From positions 1,149,805 to 1,213,804 of the forward strand of contig JBAXHT010000001.1 in NCBI GenBank assembly GCA_037138755.1: DNA of 64,000 nucleotides, written 5' to 3'. This document shows, in pieces, positions 58,589-64,000 of the stretch (its first letter is position 1; every line of letters begins with the position of its first letter). The notes beneath the pieces are model-generated. The model was not told where the DNA came from. It did not search any database and saw only the letters and a program-made list of their open reading frames with translations. The position numbers and the translations under genes were made by a program. This stretch comes from Armatimonadota bacterium. Lineage in GTDB: Bacteria; Armatimonadota; Fimbriimonadia; Fimbriimonadales; Fimbriimonadaceae.

Positions 58589-59200
58589 TTACTCGACGAT
58601 GATTTCTTTGGATGTCACCTTGGCCAACATCTTCCTGATGCTGTTGCTCGCGCCGACGAATGCGGTCCGCTCGATTCCCATCTGATCCGAAGAATCTGCG
58701 AAACGTCGCCTTGCTTCGCGGATCGCCCTCAGAAGGATTTCGTCGTCCTTCCAGAAGATGCCCTTTTTGTCGTCTAAAAGCTTCAGGTCGACAGATGGGC
58801 TTTGGACGACCGTCTTTGGAAGACGAACATGCACGCTATCTCGTTCGATCCGAATACTTGCCTTAGAAAGGTCAACTCCGGCAGTCACCGTCCCGCTGGC
58901 CTGGACCCAAACGGAGTTGGCGGTTGTGGCCCGAACTAACTCGTCCAGCCCCGGCACTGCCGCAACCGAATCGCTCGCGGCTTTGCTGGTAGCAAACTGG
59001 AAGGCGTCGCTCAGGTTCATTTCGGCCGACTGCAAGAAACCCAGTTCTCGAACCGAGTTGACGATGAGCGGTACTTCGTTGCTCACCCTTTCGGTCGGTT
59101 CTGCCGAAGTGCCTTTGGTTACCCAAAGGGTTCCAAAGACTCCGACCAGGATCCACGGCAACGCTCGTGAGCGGTTATCAGCCACGGATCCTTTGACCAT
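58589..59200 (-). CDS. DUF4230 domain protein
   Basis: The 203-residue product has an N-terminal signal or anchor (ALPWILVGVFGTLWV) and a DUF4230 domain (VQASGTVTAGVDLSKASIRI, then VHVRLPKTVVQSPSVDLK). The family is widespread and of unknown function, and is exported or membrane-anchored. It lies 38 nt after the DUF1800 gene and may be in its operon. Confidence 0.8.
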   Translation of the reverse strand: MVKGSVADNRSRALPWILVGVFGTLWVTKGTSAEPTERVSNEVPLIVNSVRELGFLQSAEMNLSDAFQFATSKAASDSVAAVPGLDELVRATTANSVWVQASGTVTAGVDLSKASIRIERDSVHVRLPKTVVQSPSVDLKLLDDKKGIFWKDDEILLRAIREARRRFADSSDQMGIERTAFVGASNSIRKMLAKVTSKEIIVE

Positions 59201-59238
59201 GTTAACAGTATAAGCGTTCCGTAGTCCGGTATAAAGAC

Positions 59239-60729
59239 CTACGCCATCTGGAACTCGGGACTCGCGAAGATCACCTTGGTGATCGCTCGCGCGACAGCCG
59301 AGGCATTCTGCTGGTTAATCCGACTTGAACCAGCTGCTTTGGAGGCAGCATCAATCAGGTTTGCGTACTTCGCTCCGGTCAGTTCGATGTCGAAGATGGA
59401 GCAGAGCGACTTAACCGCACCGTCGGGTGTTGGGTTGTCCTGGAAGAGCGGGAAGGGCTGCGCGCCTACGCTTGGCCCGGCTCGGTTGGCACCGGCATTC
59501 CCTCCCAGATTCGCGGCTGGAGCAGGTTGCCCGCCGACAAAAAGACGTTCGGCCCACTTGATCCGTTCAACCATTGTTGCGGAGGTGATCCAGTAGGAGC
59601 CGGTTCGCCAGCCGGAAACGTCTGGAGGCGACATGATCTCCATTCCCATCGAAGTAGCAGAGGCCATCATGGCAAAACACGGCCCCAGCGCTCGAACAAG
59701 TCGAACATTCACTTTGATGTCCCCAGGAGATTCGATCGGGTTGGCGCTTCCCTCGGCAATCTGATCTAGGACCCTTTGGCCAACCCCGAGCTGCCGAACG
59801 GTAGCGACCGTGAAGTCGATTGGATTCTTGATTGCTCGGCGAACGACCTTATCTGAGTAAAACTCGGGCGATTCCATAATGGCTCGTACAAGGGTTTTGA
59901 TCTCGTATCTCGAGTCATAAAACTTGGCGGCGATGCGATCAATGACCTTGGGATCAAGTTCTTCGCTGGCGAACCACCTCCACGCCTTTTGCGCGATATA
60001 AATCGACGTTTGCCGTTTCTGGCAAAGTAAATCGAGCACGTCGTCGCCGTTCCAAGTTCCAGTCTGTCCAAAAATGGTCTTCTTGGTGTAGTCGTGGTCC
60101 TTCGAGCTAAAGATGAACTGATCGCGCTTCCCGGGTTCTTTATCGCGAGCAAATCTGCCGATTCCATACCTCCAACCCGTGAACGCTCGGGCAGCTTCCT
60201 GGATGTCTTTTTCCGTGTAGCCGTTATCGACTCCAAGTGTGAACAGCTCCATGACTTCTCGGGCAAAGTTCTCATTGGGCTTTCCAACATTGTTCTCTTG
60301 ATTATCGAGCCAAAAGATCATGGCCGGGTTCTTGCTGATTCCAAGGAGCATTTCTCGGAAGTTTCCGAGTGCATTTGCCTTTAGTACTTCAATGTGCTCC
60401 ATCATCGCAAATGAGTTCGTTACCTTCTGGCTGCTAGTGGCAAAGTGGTTGTGCCAGAAAAGGGTCATTTTTTCGAGCAGGGGTCGCTGAGTACAGACTA
60501 GTTGAGCCATCCAGATGTTCTGCATGACCTTGATGTTAACTGTGCCTTTGCTGTTTGCAAAGATCATCGGGTCCCAGTTGGTTACATCAGGGGCTTGCTC
60601 ATAGTTGAGGAGCAGATTGATAGCACCGGAAAGACCGTTCTTGCCGTAGTATTCAAGTTCCGCTTCGCTTGCGCCGAGTCCAAATCGTCGAAGAAGGTGG
60701 GCTATTTTCTGCTTCTCATTGAGTTCCAT
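59239..60729 (-). CDS. DUF1800 family protein
   Basis: The 496-residue product has the DUF1800 pattern: KIAHLLRRFGLGASEAELEY near the N terminus, MTLFWHNHFATSSQKV, NENFAREVMELFTLGVDNGY, EAARAFTGWR and the C-terminal ASPEFQ. DUF1800 genes are usually followed by a DUF1501 partner; none is present here and DUF4230 follows instead. No signal peptide is seen. Function unknown. The ATG is divergent from the next gene and only 40 nt from its start. Confidence 0.88.
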   Translation of the reverse strand: MELNEKQKIAHLLRRFGLGASEAELEYYGKNGLSGAINLLLNYEQAPDVTNWDPMIFANSKGTVNIKVMQNIWMAQLVCTQRPLLEKMTLFWHNHFATSSQKVTNSFAMMEHIEVLKANALGNFREMLLGISKNPAMIFWLDNQENNVGKPNENFAREVMELFTLGVDNGYTEKDIQEAARAFTGWRYGIGRFARDKEPGKRDQFIFSSKDHDYTKKTIFGQTGTWNGDDVLDLLCQKRQTSIYIAQKAWRWFASEELDPKVIDRIAAKFYDSRYEIKTLVRAIMESPEFYSDKVVRRAIKNPIDFTVATVRQLGVGQRVLDQIAEGSANPIESPGDIKVNVRLVRALGPCFAMMASATSMGMEIMSPPDVSGWRTGSYWITSATMVERIKWAERLFVGGQPAPAANLGGNAGANRAGPSVGAQPFPLFQDNPTPDGAVKSLCSIFDIELTGAKYANLIDAASKAAGSSRINQQNASAVARAITKVIFASPEFQMA

Positions 60730-60769
60730 GCGCGGTTCAAACGATACCGATTACGCTAGGTTCAGTTGC

Positions 60770-61699
60770 ATGGGTCTTTTGGCTGAAACCTGCCGGTATT
60801 GCGCCCCCGTATACTTCTACAAAGTGCTTGAACAGTATTCCAGGGAACATATCCATCCTTCGATTTTTGAAGCGATCGATCAGTTGAATTCAGCCGCCAT
60901 TTCGGGAGAGAACCCACAAGCGAGCGCAAACATGAAAGCGTACAACGCCTACAACTCGGCTTGGTTCTCGGCGCACTGGAAGGGGTTCACCGCCTGGATG
61001 GCGGGTCTGGTACCGACAATTGCGACGATTCCATTCCTGCGAAACGTTTTGGAAGTCCCCAAGCCAGCCAGTGCTGCACTTTTCTTTGTAGGATTATCCG
61101 TTTGGATCGGAGCGGGGATTTACGGTTGGGAACGGACAAAGAAGGACGTGACGATCAGGGAGCTAGAAGCAATAATCCCCGCCCTTGAACTGACCGAATC
61201 TCAAAAGCAGTATCTTGCTTCGGTCGTCGCGGTGCTTGGTTCAAAGATCCTCGATAGTGATCAAAAGCAGTCATGGCTCAAAGCGCTTTATCAGGCTTTG
61301 GACAATGCAGTTGGGCTAGAAAAGATTCACCGAGAAATGCGCCAGATGATTGGAGGCGCAACCCACTCCGAACTCATCACAGAGGTGGAGTCCTTGAGAG
61401 GAAGAGTAGGCTCGGCCCAAGACGAGCAGGCAAGGCTAACGTATGCCGAGAGTCTTCGATTAGCAGAAGGTCGACTCTCTCGAAGTGAAGGCATGGCCGC
61501 TCAGTCTGAGCGCATCGAAGCCCAGCTTGAGCTCACCCGCCAGACCTTCTTGCAAACCCACGAGTCTCTGAGCGGCCTGACAATCGGCGCACAGAAATCT
61601 ATTCATGTATCTTTGGACCCGCTTAGAGCAAACCTGAGCAGGGTGCAAAACGAATCTGAGTCAATCTTGAGGGCGATCGAAGAGCTGAATCAAGCGTGA
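60770..61699 (+). CDS. coiled-coil membrane protein with N-terminal Cys pair
   Basis: From the ATG at 60770 the product is 309 residues. A Cys pair (CRYCAP, residues 7-12) near the N terminus is followed by two membrane segments (about 80-100 and 105-125) and a long, heptad-rich C-terminal region (~145-305) consistent with a coiled coil. No family was recognised. It is the last chromosomal gene before the tRNA fragment. Confidence 0.65.
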   Translation: MGLLAETCRYCAPVYFYKVLEQYSREHIHPSIFEAIDQLNSAAISGENPQASANMKAYNAYNSAWFSAHWKGFTAWMAGLVPTIATIPFLRNVLEVPKPASAALFFVGLSVWIGAGIYGWERTKKDVTIRELEAIIPALELTESQKQYLASVVAVLGSKILDSDQKQSWLKALYQALDNAVGLEKIHREMRQMIGGATHSELITEVESLRGRVGSAQDEQARLTYAESLRLAEGRLSRSEGMAAQSERIEAQLELTRQTFLQTHESLSGLTIGAQKSIHVSLDPLRANLSRVQNESESILRAIEELNQA

Positions 61700-61707
61700 C
61701 TCAAGGA

Positions 61708-61751
61708 TGGTGGGCGGTACAGGACTTGAACCTGTGACCCCTACAGTGTCA
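61708..61751 (-). tRNA. 3' half of a tRNA-Val(GAC) gene, probable att site
   Basis: Read on the minus strand the 44 bp run from the anticodon loop (T33, anticodon GAC, A37) through the 3' anticodon stem TGTAG, variable loop, T arm ACAGG-TTCAAGT-CCTGT and acceptor strand ACCGCCC to A-CCA. The 5' half (acceptor GGGCGGT, D arm, CTACA) is missing: the adjacent sequence does not match a tRNA. This is how an integrated element leaves the far-end copy of a tRNA att core. An intact tRNA-Val should lie beyond 64000. Confidence 0.75.
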
Positions 61752-61805
61752 TGGGAGTTCAGAGGGCTGAATCGTCCTAGTTTTGAACCTAAGGACGTCC
61801 CTCCA

Positions 61806-61848
61806 GGTCTCTCACTTTTTAGTCAAACTGAGAGACCTTTGAGAGACC
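61806..61848. repeat. three 9-bp repeats near the att site
   Basis: GGTCTCTCA at 61806-61814 is the inverse of TGAGAGACC at 61829-61837 and 61840-61848. Three copies in 43 bp next to the tRNA fragment look like arm-type integrase or excisionase binding sites. Confidence 0.45.
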
Positions 61849-61938
61849 AAATAGACCGTTCAACTTGCGGGAATTGTTCTAGGTTTGTTCGTCAGTGAAC
61901 ATTCTGTTTGTGTGGTGCAGACGGCTATCCGTCTCATC

Positions 61939-62448
61939 ATGTCATCACTAACCCTACTCCAACCACTCGAACTCGTGCCGTTTTCACCGGTATCACCGGT
62001 GAGAATCCCGGCTGATGCGTTCGCTCTCGACAAACCAGTTGTTCTCAAACTGAACGAACTCTACATGTATGGAAACCTGAAGCTTCTGGCATCAGACAGG
62101 TTCACACTACCAATCCCAGTCTTGGAAGAAGTCACGAGACAAGACACCTTGGAAATCCACGTTCCCGTCGCCGCTGAGATTTTGAAGGGTCGAACACTCG
62201 TAACCGGCGTTTACTCGCTGCTTCACGATCAAGCAGCCGTGTTACCGCTTCGTTGGGGTGCGCCGCGTATCCTTGTCCTCACTTCAGGGTTTCTGGAGTC
62301 TCTTGGTGCAAAGCTGGACCAGGAACTGACACCACTTTCAAGGAGGTGGTGGTACGAGTTCGACCCTCTCACAGACCTAGTCGTCTCACCATTTGCTCCT
62401 GAAGATTCAGGGGCAAATAGCCACAAAAGAATAGAGCTGGTCGAGTAA
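61939..62448 (+). CDS. hypothetical protein of the putative element
   Basis: From the ATG at 61939 the product is 169 residues, with no recognised family, no signal peptide and no membrane segment. Frequent Leu/Val/Pro suggests a beta-rich fold. The frame could be extended upstream to a TTG at 61885. TATCCG 7 nt before the ATG may be a -10. It converges on the next gene with a shared terminator. Confidence 0.55.
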   Translation: MSSLTLLQPLELVPFSPVSPVRIPADAFALDKPVVLKLNELYMYGNLKLLASDRFTLPIPVLEEVTRQDTLEIHVPVAAEILKGRTLVTGVYSLLHDQAAVLPLRWGAPRILVLTSGFLESLGAKLDQELTPLSRRWWYEFDPLTDLVVSPFAPEDSGANSHKRIELVE

Positions 62449-62531
62449 ATTGTGCTGAAAATCGCAAATTCAGATTCAGATGCACTTCTCTCGGGAACAG
62501 TCAGACTCTTCCCTAGCTATACCGAATAGAA

Positions 62532-62557
62532 AATAGGCGATCCCATATGGGATCGCC
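62532..62557. terminator. bidirectional terminator
   Basis: A perfect 22-bp palindrome (GGCGATCCCAT / ATGGGATCGCC at 62536-62557) between two convergent genes, with TATTTTC on the minus-strand side. The T-rich flank suits termination of the minus-strand gene best. Confidence 0.75.
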
Positions 62558-62560
62558 TTC

Positions 62561-62842
62561 TTAGTACTCCTCTGGGAGAAGAATGGTTGTTGAGGAGCGA
62601 TCGGCCTCCGTGATAATCCAGAACTTGGTCCCGGATGTAGAGACATAGCTAGAGAGGATTCTGTTTCCAACGATGACCGCATTGTTATTCAGAGCCTGGT
62701 CTTCAGAGCAGACTTCACCCCAGTCGCCTCTTAGGTGAGATGAAAGAGCTGAGCTGACGTCCTCCGCAGAGAGGACTTCACGAGCGATCATTGTGATGAG
62801 AATCGAGCCGGGAGAGAAAAGTGGGTTTGCTAGTAGTTTCAT
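62561..62842 (-). CDS. small accessory protein with C-terminal ITEADRSSTTILLPEEY motif
   Basis: The 93-residue product has the pattern of a family common on plasmids and integrative elements: an N-terminal LLxNPLFxPG start, the LRGDWGEVCSEDQALNNNA centre and a C-terminal KFWIITEADRSSTTILLPEE. The function is unknown. Its presence supports the view that the sequence right of 61751 is an acquired element. Confidence 0.7.
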   Translation of the reverse strand: MKLLANPLFSPGSILITMIAREVLSAEDVSSALSSHLRGDWGEVCSEDQALNNNAVIVGNRILSSYVSTSGTKFWIITEADRSSTTILLPEEY

Positions 62843-63034
62843 GTGTGCACCGCAAGTGGGTTCACGTCCGGGTCACTCAGGACTCCTGTTTTCTGATGAC
62901 GCGAACCCACCCAGGGGCACGGGCACAATATCTCACACCCTTAACTTGGGACACAAACCCCGACGCTTTCAAGCAAGGATTGCACCAATCAGGAAGTCTT
63001 GGCCCTACCAGCGCTTAACTGCTGAAGTTGAAAC

Positions 63035-63304
63035 ATGAACTGCTATACCTGCGGGAGATACTTCCTCCCCGAAGAAGCCCATCTGAGACGCCGGGTCAAG
63101 ACCGGTGAGAAGTACCGGAAGCAATACAAGTCAAACAACGTCGAACTGATTCAATCTAGCTACGGGATGCGAATCGTATGCAAGAACTGTGCGAGTTACA
63201 TTGACAGACTAGAGGCAAAAAAGGAACTGATGAAACACATTGGGACGCTAACTTTTCTTTGCGCAGTTACGCTCACGGCGCTCCTGTTTCGCATCTCGCG
63301 CTAG
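63035..63304 (+). CDS. small zinc-ribbon-like membrane protein
   Basis: The 89-residue product has two CxxC-type pairs (CYTC at residues 3-6, CKNC at about 49-52), as in zinc ribbons, and one C-terminal membrane segment (LTFLCAVTLTALLF). No family was recognised. There is no clear RBS. Confidence 0.5.
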   Translation: MNCYTCGRYFLPEEAHLRRRVKTGEKYRKQYKSNNVELIQSSYGMRIVCKNCASYIDRLEAKKELMKHIGTLTFLCAVTLTALLFRISR

Positions 63305-63523
63305 CTAGTAGCTGTGATCCAGCGGGCTTTCCGAAAGAGACTGCAACAATGCAAGAAAGACCTAGTGGCAAGAAACATCCTCGCTTGCAACGAATACAAC
63401 AAGATAGGGGGCATGCGAGGGCATGATCGACTCCTAGGATATGGTCAGAACTGGATAACAAAGAAAGTAGGGTGCGGTAGAAACCGCAAGAATCGGTAGT
63501 TAGAGTTTGAACCCTACTGGGTC

Positions 63524-63910
63524 TTACTCTAGCGACCCAATATAGCGGTCAAGCAAAGACTGGATGTAGGCCTCTTGCTCACGATGAAAGTGGCGATCTG
63601 CCTTATCTTGCTCAAGCTTCTGCCGGAAGGCTGTGAGGTTCTTGTCAGTAGACCTTCTCATGTCAATCAGAACGGCTTGCTCAAACGCAGCAAAAGCTCG
63701 GATCGGATCGGATTGTCTGAGGAAAAAATCGTGAAGTTCCAAGCAGGATTCGGGGTCTTGTAGGACTTCGGCCACGCGTATAAGCACTGCGACTCGCTCC
63801 AAATTTTGAGAATCCGATTTCATACGTGCTCTATAATTCACGGCGGCTAGGTCTGTGAGGAGTTCGATTTCTGAATTCGCACGCCGTTCAGATCGAGCCT
63901 GTTCCGACAT
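63524..63910 (-). CDS. hypothetical helical protein, possibly truncated by the window edge
   Basis: The 128-residue frame from the ATG at 63910 is charged and helix-rich (FRQKLEQDKADRHFHREQEA) with no membrane segment. The frame continues open upstream through 64000 without a stop, so the gene may begin outside the window. No homologue was recognised. Confidence 0.5.
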   Translation of the reverse strand: MSEQARSERRANSEIELLTDLAAVNYRARMKSDSQNLERVAVLIRVAEVLQDPESCLELHDFFLRQSDPIRAFAAFEQAVLIDMRRSTDKNLTAFRQKLEQDKADRHFHREQEAYIQSLLDRYIGSLE

Positions 63911-64000
63911 TGAAGCAACTCTGGAGCTAAGGGATAGGGAAAGTAGACGCTTGTAGGTCGGACTTGAAGAAGTGAATTCGCCGTTCTCAGTCAGTTTCCG

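Noticed and set aside
62843-63034. Overlapping short frames on the plus strand between two element genes
   Set aside because: Two frames compete, neither has a start signal or family pattern; nothing else is seen in this stretch.
63314-63499. 61-codon basic frame in the element
   Set aside because: No RBS, no hydrophobic or domain pattern, and composition like non-coding sequence; it may still be small coding sequence but cannot be supported.

Overview
The window looks like chromosomal DNA from a didermic, free-living bacterium, most likely of the Armatimonadota (Fimbriimonadia-like). This is inferred from gene content and was not searched. The clues are a prepilin-like secreted protein with a [16 protein letters not shown] leader, a [13 protein letters not shown] continuation and an H-X9-DG-type tail; a sigma-54 gene; several Gly-Gly-Cys lipoproteins; large secreted glycoside hydrolases; and an MlaE-type outer-membrane lipid permease. 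Many genes have a -10-like hexamer 5-7 nt before the start codon and no Shine-Dalgarno sequence, so leaderless transcription appears common.

Layout. 1-5.6 kb: a truncated beta-propeller/phosphoesterase gene, a propeller lipoprotein and a CPBP protease. 5.6-12.9 kb (minus): K+ channel, ruvB, a large GH2 beta-galactosidase, a GYF-type membrane protein and an M48 protease. 13.0-17.7 kb (minus): a tightly overlapping chemotaxis operon, cheC-cheD-HDOD-cheB-cheR-cheY-cheX, without cheA or cheW. 17.8-22.3 kb (plus): an acc operon (AccB-like protein, pilin-like protein, accC) continuing into nusB, folD and a hydrolase. 22-31 kb: XRE-cupin regulator, lipoprotein, tandem GH29 fucosidase-like enzyme, Cys/Gly-tailed membrane protein, RCK K+ channel and rpoN. 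31-35.5 kb: three related membrane-anchored proteins around pdxS. 35.5-47 kb (plus): THUMP-like methyltransferase, YciI, MlaE permease, M28 peptidase, PEP carboxylase, FAD amine oxidase, GT39 transferase and a chemoreceptor. 47-53.3 kb: alkaline phosphatase, GNAT, YdcF, TatD and DUF5107/TPR protein. 53.4-61.7 kb: prepilin-like gene behind a TPP riboswitch, a second propeller lipoprotein, a repeat-rich gap, glutaminase-like, DUF4230 and DUF1800 genes, and a coiled-coil membrane protein. From 61.7 kb on: the 3' half of a tRNA-Val gene marks the edge of what looks like an integrated element, whose small accessory genes run off the window.

The main points of interest are: (1) the AccB position of the acc operon is filled by a protein that lacks the biotinylated lysine, resembling plant BADC proteins; (2) a TPP riboswitch stands in front of a secreted prepilin-like gene; (3) leaderless promoter architecture is widespread; (4) a truncated tRNA-Val att site has clustered 9-bp repeats beside it; (5) there are MITE/REP-like palindromic repeats in several intergenic gaps; (6) a 16-codon ORF with a near-perfect Shine-Dalgarno precedes an acetyltransferase.
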